DNA of 64,000 nt from Bacteriovorax sp. (GTDB lineage: Bacteria; Bdellovibrionota; Bacteriovoracia; Bacteriovoracales; Bacteriovoracaceae). Below are positions 6,472-15,308 of the stretch, in pieces (the stretch's first letter is position 1; every line of letters starts with the position of its first letter). Where the stretch lies: positions 1-64,000 of the forward strand of contig JACMNL010000140.1 of assembly GCA_014378525.1 (NCBI GenBank), written 5' to 3'. The translations under genes and the position numbers were made by a program. The notes under the pieces were generated by a model. It saw only the letters and a program-made list of their open reading frames with translations, searched no databases and was not told the origin of the DNA.

Positions 6472-9366
6472 ATGCGAACAGGATGTTTCGTGAAAATGTG
6501 CCCACTAAAAAAATTCTTCAAATTTTTGACGATTTTTTTTGTTGTTTCTTTGACTCTGGTAAATAGTGCCAGTGCTCAAGCTCTATTAGATCAGGAAAAA
6601 GCCACAACATACCTAAGATGGAATCTTTTCACTGGAAGAGACCAGCTTCAATTCACGAAAGTGGGTAATAAAGTCATCATTAAAACTCTCAATGCAGAGT
6701 TATTTAACAACTTAAAAAACGAACTGGCCGACGTTAAGCTTGATCCTTTATACCTTAATAAGATCGAGTTTAAAGATAACGCTACAAGCGGAAACTCTGC
6801 CGGTGCGATGGCCGTAGAAGTAGAACTTAAAAATGAAAGCGTAGAAATGTTCAGCTTCTATAGAGAGAGAGACAAAAAATATGTTGTCGATTTCTGGATG
6901 GATGGAAAAGATGCAGTCTCAATCAGCAACGCAGCTGTTTTAAAGCCGGTTGATGGTGCAAAAGACGCAACTGAAGTTGAAAAAGTAGCTCCGGTTTTAA
7001 AATCTAAAACTCCGGCGAAAGTTGAAGTTACAGCTAAGCCAGTCGCAGAACCTCACATCATTAAAGCAAAAGAAAGAATCCAGACTTCTGTTCCTAAACA
7101 ACAACCAATGCCAAAAGCAGACATTGCACTTGAAAAGAGAGTTGAAGCTGATAAAGACTTAACAAGTTTCGTAGTAGATCCAAACAGAGTTATCAAAAAA
7201 TCTTCTGCAGAACTTGATGCAGAAGAAGCAAACTCTAAAAAACCTTATAGAGATTTCCGTTACGGAGCTACTTTTGTGTGGGACTACGATCCTATTGCTC
7301 CGGCCTACAAACAATTAGTGAACTTAAAGACCAAGATCCCGGAGATCTTTTATCCAATTGCTAACCGTCAGGTTCAAAAAGGTGAAAAAGAAGCTCATCT
7401 TCAGTTAACGATCAATCTATACCGCAAGAAAAAGTGGGGATTGATGTACAAATCAATGAAACTTTTTGCCGAGAAATATGGTGCAACTGCTGAATGGGAA
7501 TTAACTGAGTTCATTAAAGCAAACGCGATCCTTAGAGAGAACGTTGATGTTCCGAATCCTGAGTTATTCAAGAACGCACTTTCAATACTTTCAAATCTTT
7601 CTGAAAAAACCGACAACTATGAATTAAAGAAAGCGATTAACAAATATCTTTTAAGTTATTACATTGAAAAAAATGAGTCGCTAAAGATTCTTCAATTAGC
7701 TAAATCTTATTATGCAGGAACAAGAGACAACTTCGATTTCGAAGAGTCGATCATTCCAGCAGAGGCTATGTTGAACTCATTAGCAAAGCTAGGCCAGATA
7801 GATAAAATTAAAGAATTGTCTCAAGAAAAGACAATGAAAAAGATTCTTCCTGCTCAACTTCTATTAGCGTACCAGTCGTATGCTTATTTAAGAGGTGGAG
7901 ATCTTGCGAGCCTGGTTTCTCTTTACGAAAACAATAAAGCTGCTCTGGCAAAACCAATTGATCCGGTCATCATGTACAACACAGCTGAAGCTTACTTCAG
8001 ACTGGGAAGATTCCAGGATGCAATGGCGCTTTACCAGGACTTCACAAAAAACTATTCATATGAATACGTAGCTTCAAATTCATACTTAAGAGCGGCACTA
8101 TGTGCTGACTTAATGGATAAAAACTACGATGAAACTTTAGCTCTTTATAAAAAAGCAATCGACACTTCAGTAGACGGACAGGTTTCTTACGAAGCAAGAG
8201 TTCGTTATGTTGCTTTCAGAACAGTCAGAAAGAAAGTGATCGACGCTCAGGATATGGAAGTGAGAATCTTTCTTGAAGCAGATAAAAATTCAACGGCACC
8301 TGATAAAAACTTATCAAAGCTTTTACAACAGGTTCGTTTAAGAACGTTAATCGTAGACGGAAAATTTAAAGAAGCTCTTTCTTACTTAACTCTTCTTCCG
8401 ACAATCTCAATGGCGAAAATCGACGCCAGAATTTTTGACGGTGACGGAGCTGAGATCGTTTACGGAATCATCTCTGACTTCTACAAAAAATCAGAATACT
8501 CGCAAGTGATCAAGGCATGGCAGACGTACAAAGATAAGTATCTTGATAAAGTAGCTATGGACCCGTTCATGAATTTTGTTGTTGGGTCTTCTTACGTGAA
8601 GCTTGGATTATTCAAAGGCTTCGACGAAGTATACGCAGCTTTTGAGAAGCTTAAAGACGCTCCTAACCGCACTTTTCCTATCTGGGTTGACCGCAACCAG
8701 GAATTGAAAGCAAGTGACCTATTAGCTGAATTAGTGATCGTAAAAGACATTAAATTAAAAAACTGGGATTTAGTCGGAAAGAATATTGCTGAATTCGAAA
8801 AGAGACTTCCGAACTATAACAAAACAAATTACTACAAAGGTCTGATTAGTTTTAACCAGAAAGACTACAAAGGTGCAGTAACTAATTTAGAGAATTTCTT
8901 CTCTAAACAAGATCAGAGAATTATCTATGATCCTAGTGACGTTGCGGACATGATCAGGGCCTATACTGACTCCATCTACGAACAAGGCCTTACTGATAAG
9001 TTCCTAAAAGTAAGTGCAGCCATCCTTAATGACACCAATTCCTTTGGCACGGACAATGCTTATATACAAAACGTCAGGGAAAGAATTGCCTACCTTGGTA
9101 TCGAAATAACTGCAGGAAAAGGGACAACTACTAACTATATGTTGTTTGAAAAAATGATTAACGATTTTAAAAAGGCATACCCAAAATCAGTTTACACAGG
9201 AAGGGTAAACTATATTTTAGGTCAGGCATTGGTAGCTAACCAGAAAGTGAAAGAAGGTAGAGAGATCTTCACTGCACTGGTTAACGACACAACGACTTCG
9301 CCGTATTTGAAAGAACTCGCTAAAAGTGAACTTAGTTTAATGAATTTGAAAGACAGAACTTTATAA
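6472..9366 (+). CDS. Large exported TPR-repeat protein heading the flagellar operon
   Basis: A 964-residue protein. A signal peptide is visible (hydrophobic core near residues 17-31, probable cleavage after SASA), so it is periplasmic or outer-membrane associated. Residues ~35-135 form a beta-rich N-terminal domain. A Lys/Pro/Ala-rich linker (~150-240) leads into a long all-helical region with TPR-like pairs (for example YNTAEAYFRLGRFQDAMALY, YYKGLISFNQKDYKGAVTNL, and VNYILGQALVANQKVKEGRE near the C-terminus). ATG at 6472 has AGGA seven bases upstream; TTG at 6469 is less likely, and a start at the internal ATG near 6499 would still leave a signal peptide. It lies 48 bases before the regulator gene and the flagellar genes. 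By position it may be a motor scaffold, loosely comparable to PflA-type TPR motor proteins, but no homology was shown. Confidence 0.7.
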   Translation: MRTGCFVKMCPLKKFFKFLTIFFVVSLTLVNSASAQALLDQEKATTYLRWNLFTGRDQLQFTKVGNKVIIKTLNAELFNNLKNELADVKLDPLYLNKIEFKDNATSGNSAGAMAVEVELKNESVEMFSFYRERDKKYVVDFWMDGKDAVSISNAAVLKPVDGAKDATEVEKVAPVLKSKTPAKVEVTAKPVAEPHIIKAKERIQTSVPKQQPMPKADIALEKRVEADKDLTSFVVDPNRVIKKSSAELDAEEANSKKPYRDFRYGATFVWDYDPIAPAYKQLVNLKTKIPEIFYPIANRQVQKGEKEAHLQLTINLYRKKKWGLMYKSMKLFAEKYGATAEWELTEFIKANAILRENVDVPNPELFKNALSILSNLSEKTDNYELKKAINKYLLSYYIEKNESLKILQLAKSYYAGTRDNFDFEESIIPAEAMLNSLAKLGQIDKIKELSQEKTMKKILPAQLLLAYQSYAYLRGGDLASLVSLYENNKAALAKPIDPVIMYNTAEAYFRLGRFQDAMALYQDFTKNYSYEYVASNSYLRAALCADLMDKNYDETLALYKKAIDTSVDGQVSYEARVRYVAFRTVRKKVIDAQDMEVRIFLEADKNSTAPDKNLSKLLQQVRLRTLIVDGKFKEALSYLTLLPTISMAKIDARIFDGDGAEIVYGIISDFYKKSEYSQVIKAWQTYKDKYLDKVAMDPFMNFVVGSSYVKLGLFKGFDEVYAAFEKLKDAPNRTFPIWVDRNQELKASDLLAELVIVKDIKLKNWDLVGKNIAEFEKRLPNYNKTNYYKGLISFNQKDYKGAVTNLENFFSKQDQRIIYDPSDVADMIRAYTDSIYEQGLTDKFLKVSAAILNDTNSFGTDNAYIQNVRERIAYLGIEITAGKGTTTNYMLFEKMINDFKKAYPKSVYTGRVNYILGQALVANQKVKEGREIFTALVNDTTTSPYLKELAKSELSLMNLKDRTL

Positions 9367-9414
9367 ATTAGCTTCTCAGGATGTGGAAGCAAGCTTCGTA
9401 TGACAGGAGGTCAG

Positions 9415-10347
9415 ATGGAAATGATTAAGGTAGAACTTTTTGGAACAGACACTAGAGTAGAAAAAGCTGTTCAGCAGGCTAGAAACTTATCTGTTAGCAA
9501 AGCTGCCGTACTAGTAGTTGGCGAAAATGGAGTAGGTAAAAGAACTCTTGGCCAATACATCCACGAAAATTCAGGAAGAGCATCTCAGGCATTCGAGCTT
9601 GTTGATTGTTCACTTCCAGCTCAGGAAGTAGAAAACAGAATCCTAGGTCACAGAGACAATGCTACAGGAAGATTCAACAGAGGAATTCTTGAAGCGGCTA
9701 ACAAGGGAACTGTTGTTTTCGCAAACATCGACTGTCTTGATGAAGAATTCCAAAAAAGACTTCACAAAATTATCAATGAACTTGAAGACTACGATATCGA
9801 CGTTCGTTTAATCGCTACTACAACAAAAAACTTATCTAAGTTAGTTGGTGCAGGAAGATTCTACAGAGGTCTTTACACTATCTTCGCAAATAACGCTGTT
9901 ACAATCCCGGCCCTACGTGAGAGACAAGAAGATCTACAAAGATTAGCTCGTCACTTCATGGCAGAACTTTCTGGCCAGGAAGAAGTTACTGAAATCGATT
10001 CTATCGCAATGGACAGAATCAATTCTCACTACTGGGCAAACAACATCCATGAACTAAAACAAGTTATCTCTTCTTCTGTTTCAAATAACTCATCTCTTCT
10101 TGATGAATCTGCTTACGAAGTATCTGATAAAAAATCAGTTAACTTCATGAGTGAAGATGATTCTGACGGAGTTCGTTTAATGTCTCTTAAAGACGCTGAA
10201 AAGCTTCTTATCAAAAAGGCACTTATCCATACTTCTGAAAACAGAACTCAAGCTGCAAAAATTCTTGGAGTGTCTATCAGAACTCTTAGAAATAAAATCA
10301 ATGAGTATAGAACTGAAGGATCATCTTACTTTGTTAACTTACGTTAA
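9415..10347 (+). CDS. Degenerate NtrC/FlbD-type AAA+ regulator with Fis DNA-binding domain
   Basis: A 310-residue protein with no receiver domain. It has an AAA+ domain of the sigma-54 activator family and a C-terminal Fis-type helix-turn-helix (about 276-297, NRTQAAKILGVSIRTLRNKI). Walker A is intact (GENGVGKR, 36-43). The GAFTGA loop is replaced by DNATGRFN (about 80-87). Walker B has lost its Asp-Glu pair (GTVVFANI, 98-105), and both arginine-finger positions appear substituted (GRFYRGLYTIFAN, about 147-159). It should bind DNA and perhaps nucleotide but probably cannot hydrolyse ATP or remodel sigma-54. AGGAGG (9405-9410) serves ATG 9415 (gap 4) or ATG 9421 (gap 10); ATG 9400 has no ribosome site. 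By location it likely tunes flagellar gene expression. Confidence 0.8.
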   Translation: MEMIKVELFGTDTRVEKAVQQARNLSVSKAAVLVVGENGVGKRTLGQYIHENSGRASQAFELVDCSLPAQEVENRILGHRDNATGRFNRGILEAANKGTVVFANIDCLDEEFQKRLHKIINELEDYDIDVRLIATTTKNLSKLVGAGRFYRGLYTIFANNAVTIPALRERQEDLQRLARHFMAELSGQEEVTEIDSIAMDRINSHYWANNIHELKQVISSSVSNNSSLLDESAYEVSDKKSVNFMSEDDSDGVRLMSLKDAEKLLIKKALIHTSENRTQAAKILGVSIRTLRNKINEYRTEGSSYFVNLR

Positions 10348-10371
10348 TTAATTTAGGACTAGAGGAGAGTT

Positions 10372-10779
10372 ATGGAGATTAACGATAAAACAATGCAGGC
10401 CCTACAAGCTTCTTTGAAGTTCAGACAACTACGTCAGGAACTTCATGCATCGAATATCGCTAACGCAGAAACTCCTGGATACAAAGCTAAGAAACTTGAT
10501 TTCGAAGACGCATTAGCAAGAGCATTAGATACTGACGATCAATTAAAAATGAAAACCTCTGACGACAAACACTACAATGTTGGCGGCGGAGGTTTCAATA
10601 ATCTACAGCCGGAAATTTACGAAGACTCTAATGGAATCGTAGACCCGACTGGAAATACTGTAGACCGCGATCAGGAAATGGCAGAGATGGCAGAAAACAA
10701 AGTTATGTACGATGCCACTGTTCAGCTGATCAACAAAAAATTAGGGTTGCTGAAATATGCTGTTGGCTCTGGCCAGTAG
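10372..10779 (+). CDS. flgB: Flagellar basal-body rod protein FlgB
   Basis: A 135-residue proximal rod protein. It has the rod signature SNIANAETPGYKAKKLDFE near residues 33-50 and the C-terminal helix with NKVMYDATVQLINKKLGLLKYAV. It polymerises in the periplasm on the MS ring with FlgC and FliE. AGAGGAGAG lies just before the ATG. The gene starts 24 bases after the regulator and 16 bases before flgC. Length and motifs are normal for the family. Confidence 0.95.
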   Translation: MEINDKTMQALQASLKFRQLRQELHASNIANAETPGYKAKKLDFEDALARALDTDDQLKMKTSDDKHYNVGGGGFNNLQPEIYEDSNGIVDPTGNTVDRDQEMAEMAENKVMYDATVQLINKKLGLLKYAVGSGQ

Positions 10780-10795
10780 GATAGAGGGGGAATAA

Positions 10796-11236
10796 ATGGA
10801 TTTACTGACAAGTTTAAAAATTAGCTCATCAGGATTAACTGCCAACAAAAAAAGAATGGCGGCCATCACTTCGAATATTGCCAACGCTCAGACGACAAGA
10901 ACAGCTGAAGGCGGGCCATACCAGCCGAAAGAAGTTGTTTTCGGATCAGAACCAGCTCGCGAAAATTTCGCTGAGATTTTAGAAGGTGAGTTAGAAGAAA
11001 AAGCACAGACGGTTCATGCTACAGAAATTACAACCAGCAAGAAGCCGCCTATTTTAAAATATGAACCAAACCATCCTGATGCAAACGCAGAAGGGTATGT
11101 GGCCTATCCAAACATCAACACGATGGAAGAGATGGCAAATATGATTGAAGCTTCGAGAGCGTATGAAGCTAACATCAACGCTATGACGACTGCGAAGTCG
11201 ATGGCGATTAAAGATTTAGAAATCGGAAGAAACTAA
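10796..11236 (+). CDS. flgC: Flagellar basal-body rod protein FlgC
   Basis: A 146-residue rod protein with the N-terminal signature SGLTANKKRMAAITSNIANAQT and the C-terminal EEMANMIEASRAYEANI helix that packs in the rod. It is exported through the flagellar type III apparatus without a cleaved signal. It follows flgB by 16 bases with AGGGGG as ribosome site. The sequence shows no oddity. Confidence 0.95.
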   Translation: MDLLTSLKISSSGLTANKKRMAAITSNIANAQTTRTAEGGPYQPKEVVFGSEPARENFAEILEGELEEKAQTVHATEITTSKKPPILKYEPNHPDANAEGYVAYPNINTMEEMANMIEASRAYEANINAMTTAKSMAIKDLEIGRN

Positions 11237-11269
11237 AATAAATAATTTTTGATATATTGGGAGCCCACA

Positions 11270-11635
11270 ATGGCAATTGAAAACTTAGGAAATATGAACA
11301 AGATGCTTGCTAACTACAGCACGCAGGACTGGACGAAGTCAGCTTCGATTGATCAGGCTTCATTGCCAAAGTTCAACGAACTGAATCCAAATAATTCGAC
11401 CGGGGCTGCAGCTCCGCAAAGTTTTTCTGAAATGATGGCAGCTTCACTTAAAGAAGTGAACACTATGCAGGTTGAAGCGAACAAAGCGATTCAAAAACTT
11501 GCTTCAGGACAAACTAAAAACGTTTCTGAAACAATGCTTGCGGTTGAGAATGCTGAGATTGCGTTCAAGACTATGAACCAGGTTCGTATGAAAGTAATTG
11601 AAGCTTACAAAGAAATTATGAGAATGCAGATGTAA
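11270..11635 (+). CDS. fliE: Flagellar hook-basal body protein FliE
   Basis: A 121-residue protein that joins the MS ring to the rod. The C-terminal half has the family pattern: SFSEMMAASLKEVNTMQ, then AVENAEIAFKTMNQVRMKVIEAYKEIMRMQM, ending in the usual IMRMQM. ATG at 11270 is chosen because GGAG (11260-11263) sits six bases upstream; an upstream TTG at 11249 would add seven unlikely residues. It is followed by an 81-base gap before fliF, the second longest gap in this operon. Confidence 0.93.
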   Translation: MAIENLGNMNKMLANYSTQDWTKSASIDQASLPKFNELNPNNSTGAAAPQSFSEMMAASLKEVNTMQVEANKAIQKLASGQTKNVSETMLAVENAEIAFKTMNQVRMKVIEAYKEIMRMQM

Positions 11636-11716
11636 TTAAGTTTGGCGTTTAGCTTTAAAAACGTGTGTTGGTCTTGATTTCATAGGATGTGAAATTAGAG
11701 TATCAGGAGGATTCCT

Positions 11717-13405
11717 TTGCAAGATATTTTAGAAAAGATTGTTAGAAACTTCAGAGAATTTTTTAATGGATTAGACTCCACTAAAAAAATCGGGTTCATC
11801 GTACTTACATGCATCATCATGGCAGCGATGACTGGTATTGTTGTTTGGGCATCAAAAACTCGTTACGACGTTCTTTATACAGACTTAAATAAAGAAGACG
11901 CTCGTAAAATTGCAATCATCCTTGAAGAAAAGAAAATCCCATACCAGACATCAAACGAAGGTAAGACTCTGTCTATTCCGGAAGATTTAGTTGGTGTATG
12001 GCGCTTAGAAATCGCAAAACTTGGAACAAGTTTTTCAGGAACTGTTGGATACGAAGTATTCGATAAACAATCATTCGGTACTACGTCATTCGTACAAAAA
12101 GTTAACAAACAAAGAGCTCTTGAAGGAGAGCTTGTTAAGTCGATCATGTATATCCAGGGTGTGAAGAGAGCACGCGTTCACATTTCAATCCCTGAATCAT
12201 CTCCGTTTGTTTCTGAAAAGAAACCACCTTCGGCATCGATCGTTTTAGAATTAAATAATGGAGTTTCGTTAACTCCAGCTGAAGTTAAAGGTGTGGCTTC
12301 TTTAGTTGCTTCATCAGTTGAAGAAATGAGACCAGAAAACGTTGTTATCTTAGATGACCGCGGAAAAAAATTATCTGAGAACATCGGTGACCCGATGACA
12401 GCAACAACTGCCAACAGACTTGCTCTTGAAGCGCAGTTAAACCAGAAATACGAAAAACAAATTGAAGATATCTTAGGACATGTTGTTGGAGACGGGAAAG
12501 TTGTAGCGAAAGTTACAGTTGACCTGGACTACACTGAATCTGTTTCGACAGCTACTTCTTATGACAACGAAAACTCAGCTGTGATTTCAGAAGTTAAGAA
12601 CTCACAAAACATGAATGGATCACGTCCGTCTCCGCAAGGAATGGTTGGGGCACGTGCTAACCTTCCTGGTGAAGATGCTCAACCGGCCGTTGCTGAAACT
12701 AAAAATAATGTCATCAAAGAACTTACAACAAAAAACTTCAACGTTCCAACGACTGTAACTCAGTCGAAAAAACCGGCAGCAAACGTAAAAGCGATTTCTG
12801 CAGCGGTAATGATCGATGGTAAGAGAGTTCCGGTTCTGGATGAAAACGGTGCTGTTCAAATGGACAAGGCCGGTAACCCGATCATGAAATATGAAAAATG
12901 GTCTGCTGCTGATCTTGAAAACTTTCAACAGATCGTAGCTTCGACACTTGGAACTTCTGATAAGCGCGGTGACAAACTTATTATTAAGAACATGGAATTC
13001 GCAAGAGAAGACATGACTGTGGCCGACGCTCTTTTAAAAGAGCAAGCGAACAGAGAACTAATCAGAAACATCGTGAAGTACTTAGCTGTAGGGTTAACGA
13101 TTTCATTATTCTTCTTCCTGGTTGTTCGTCCTTTCATCCAATGGGTTACAGATAACACTATCGAGACGGTGGAAGATTTCTTACCAAGAACGTTAGAAGA
13201 ACTGGAAAAAGTACAAGCGAACCAAAGATTACCTGGATTAGAAGATGCTCTTCCACAAATTGAAGAGAAGCTGAATCCGGAGAAAATTGAAGGGAACATG
13301 TTACGTGAAAAAATCATTGCTCTGGTTGAAAACAATCCAGGTAAAGCAGCACAGGTTATTCATGAGATGATCCACGCTTCTGAATCAGATAAACAGATCG
13401 CTTAA
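11717..13405 (+). CDS. fliF: Flagellar MS-ring protein FliF
   Basis: A 562-residue protein with two transmembrane helices (about 25-45 and 450-470), as expected for the MS ring that anchors rotor and export gate in the inner membrane. The periplasmic YscJ/FliF-type domain contains the VLYTDLNKEDARKIAIILEE segment. The C-terminus carries the cytoplasmic FliG-binding tail with REKIIALVENNPGKAAQVI. The start is TTG at 11717, supported by AGGAGG six bases upstream (11705-11710). Length is typical. Confidence 0.95.
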   Translation: MQDILEKIVRNFREFFNGLDSTKKIGFIVLTCIIMAAMTGIVVWASKTRYDVLYTDLNKEDARKIAIILEEKKIPYQTSNEGKTLSIPEDLVGVWRLEIAKLGTSFSGTVGYEVFDKQSFGTTSFVQKVNKQRALEGELVKSIMYIQGVKRARVHISIPESSPFVSEKKPPSASIVLELNNGVSLTPAEVKGVASLVASSVEEMRPENVVILDDRGKKLSENIGDPMTATTANRLALEAQLNQKYEKQIEDILGHVVGDGKVVAKVTVDLDYTESVSTATSYDNENSAVISEVKNSQNMNGSRPSPQGMVGARANLPGEDAQPAVAETKNNVIKELTTKNFNVPTTVTQSKKPAANVKAISAAVMIDGKRVPVLDENGAVQMDKAGNPIMKYEKWSAADLENFQQIVASTLGTSDKRGDKLIIKNMEFAREDMTVADALLKEQANRELIRNIVKYLAVGLTISLFFFLVVRPFIQWVTDNTIETVEDFLPRTLEELEKVQANQRLPGLEDALPQIEEKLNPEKIEGNMLREKIIALVENNPGKAAQVIHEMIHASESDKQIA

Positions 13406-13429
13406 AAATAAAAGTTTAGAGGATTAACC

Positions 13430-14467
13430 ATGGCAGCTGAAGACAACGTTTTAGACCCTGATACCGAGTATGGATTACTCAATGGTTCAGATAGAGCGGG
13501 TTTACTTTTAAGTTCACTTGGTATGAACATTACACAGCTTATTTTTCAAAACATGAAAGATAACGATGTTAAGAGAATGATCAATGCTATGTCGAACGTA
13601 AAACGTGCTCCGATCTGGATGGTTAAGCGTGTTCTTGAAGATTTTTATTCTCAACTAAACGAAGACAGTGATTTACTATTCGCTGAAAACCGCGGCCGTG
13701 ACTTCATTATCAATACTCTTGGTGAAGATCGTGCAAAACAACTTCTTGGACAAATTGTTGAAGTTGGCCAGTCAAATACACTTGAGTCTCTTGAACTTGT
13801 AGATACACGTACACTTTCTAACTTCCTGATCAACGAGCACCCGCAAACTATTGCTTTAATCGTTGCTCACCTTGCACCGGAAAGAAAAGTAGACGTTCTA
13901 AGACGTTTACCGGAAGGTCTACAGGCCGAAGTTGTTCTTCGTGTAGCAAACCTTGACTACGTTTCACCTGAACTTATTTCTCAACTTGATGACGTTCTTA
14001 AAACTGAGCTTTCTACGCTTGGTTCTATTGATACGAATCAGCTTGGTGGTGTTGAGCCGATCGCTGACATGCTTAACCTTATGGATAAAAACACTGAGAA
14101 GAACATCATGTCTCGTGTTGAAGAAAAAGATCCAGAGCTTGCAGAAGAGATCAGAAAACTTATGTTTACATTCGAAGACCTTTTGTACGTTGATGATAAA
14201 GGTATCCAGAACCTTCTTCGCGAAGTGGACAACGGAAAGCTTGTTATTGCAATGAAGACTGCTCCGGATGAAATTAAGCAAAAACTTTTCAAGAACATGT
14301 CGAACAGAGCAGCTACGTTGCTTCGTGAAGACCTTGAAGCACTTGGGCCTACAAAACTTTCAGATGTTGAGAAAGCTCAGGCTGAAATGGTTTCTAAAGT
14401 TAAAGAACTTGAAGGTCAAGGAAAAGCCTTTATCGCTCGTGGTTCTGATGGTGATTCTCTCGTATAA
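13430..14467 (+). CDS. fliG: Flagellar motor switch protein FliG
   Basis: A 345-residue rotor protein. It has the EHPQTIALIVAHL segment of the middle domain, LRRLPEGLQAEVVLRVA, and a C-terminal domain whose charged helix (about 285-300, MKTAPDEIKQKLFKNMSNRA) faces the stator. FliG converts stator ion flow into torque and switches rotation. It sits between fliF and fliH as in most flagellar operons. A Thr/Ser-rich N-terminus is slightly extended, otherwise normal. Confidence 0.96.
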   Translation: MAAEDNVLDPDTEYGLLNGSDRAGLLLSSLGMNITQLIFQNMKDNDVKRMINAMSNVKRAPIWMVKRVLEDFYSQLNEDSDLLFAENRGRDFIINTLGEDRAKQLLGQIVEVGQSNTLESLELVDTRTLSNFLINEHPQTIALIVAHLAPERKVDVLRRLPEGLQAEVVLRVANLDYVSPELISQLDDVLKTELSTLGSIDTNQLGGVEPIADMLNLMDKNTEKNIMSRVEEKDPELAEEIRKLMFTFEDLLYVDDKGIQNLLREVDNGKLVIAMKTAPDEIKQKLFKNMSNRAATLLREDLEALGPTKLSDVEKAQAEMVSKVKELEGQGKAFIARGSDGDSLV

Positions 14468-14491
14468 GTTTTTTTGGTGGGAATATAAAAA

Positions 14492-15295
14492 ATGGTTAAG
14501 TCGACAGCTGAAGTTACAGAATATGAATTCCACTCTTTCAATGAAATTGAAGAGGGAGCTTCGAACGTTAAGCTTTTCGAATTTAAGCCACTGTTAACTG
14601 CTGCCCAGACTGTAGATAAAAGAGATTTTCAAAAACTTATCAAGAGCGAGCGTGAAGCTGCGAAATCTACAAATTTCAAAGTTAATCCAATCGTTGAAGA
14701 GTACCGTGGATTCAAAGAACAAGAGTCACGTGAATATGAAGACCGTGTTGAAGAAGAAGTTAAGAGACGTCTGGCAGAAATCCAGGACGACGCTTTTAAG
14801 GCCGGCTTTGATGAAGGTGTGAACCAGGGACGCGAAGAAATTTTCATTCAGATGAGAAGTGCAGTTGACCAGAAGCTTGAACATTTTTCACATATGATTA
14901 CAGCAGTGTTAACAACTCAGGAAGATATTCTCGCAAAACAAAAAAAGGAAATGTACCATCTGTTAAAAACACTTTCAAAGTGGATTGTTCTTCGTGAACT
15001 TCAGGAAGACGGAAAATACATCGAAAGATTACTGGAAAAATTACTTCTTGATATGCAGGTAAGAAGCAATCTTTTAATCCAGGTCAATGTTTCTGACTTT
15101 TCAAAAATGCCGGAAGTACTTGAGCACGTTCAGGCGCGCTTAGGTGAAATGAAAAACGTACGTATCGAAATGGATGCCAGCGTTTCTGTAAATGGAATCG
15201 TCGTTGAGTCTGACAATGGAATCATCAACGCGTCTATGGAAGAACAGTTCAAGTCTCTGGATAAGCTTTTTGAAGATGTTTTAACAAAAGTTTAA
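14492..15295 (+). CDS. fliH: Flagellar assembly protein FliH
   Basis: A 267-residue cytoplasmic protein. The central region is a charged coiled coil (EEYRGFKEQESREYEDRVEE) with glycine-spaced residues FKAGFDEGVNQGREE, typical of FliH. The C-terminal part (LLIQVNVSDF...MDASVSVNGIVVES) resembles the globular FliH/YscL domain. FliH regulates the FliI ATPase and links it to the rotor ring. Its N-terminus is weakly conserved, so the ATG at 14492 rests mainly on position, 24 bases after fliG. Confidence 0.85.
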   Translation: MVKSTAEVTEYEFHSFNEIEEGASNVKLFEFKPLLTAAQTVDKRDFQKLIKSEREAAKSTNFKVNPIVEEYRGFKEQESREYEDRVEEEVKRRLAEIQDDAFKAGFDEGVNQGREEIFIQMRSAVDQKLEHFSHMITAVLTTQEDILAKQKKEMYHLLKTLSKWIVLRELQEDGKYIERLLEKLLLDMQVRSNLLIQVNVSDFSKMPEVLEHVQARLGEMKNVRIEMDASVSVNGIVVESDNGIINASMEEQFKSLDKLFEDVLTKV

Positions 15296-15308
15296 TCAGA
15301 GGAAAGTC

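Noticed and set aside
12620-13335. Minus-strand open frames inside fliF
   Set aside because: Shadow frames of a well conserved gene; no start signals or recognisable motifs.
13953-14597. Open frames overlapping fliG and fliH on both strands
   Set aside because: They lie inside secure flagellar genes, have odd composition and no ribosome sites.
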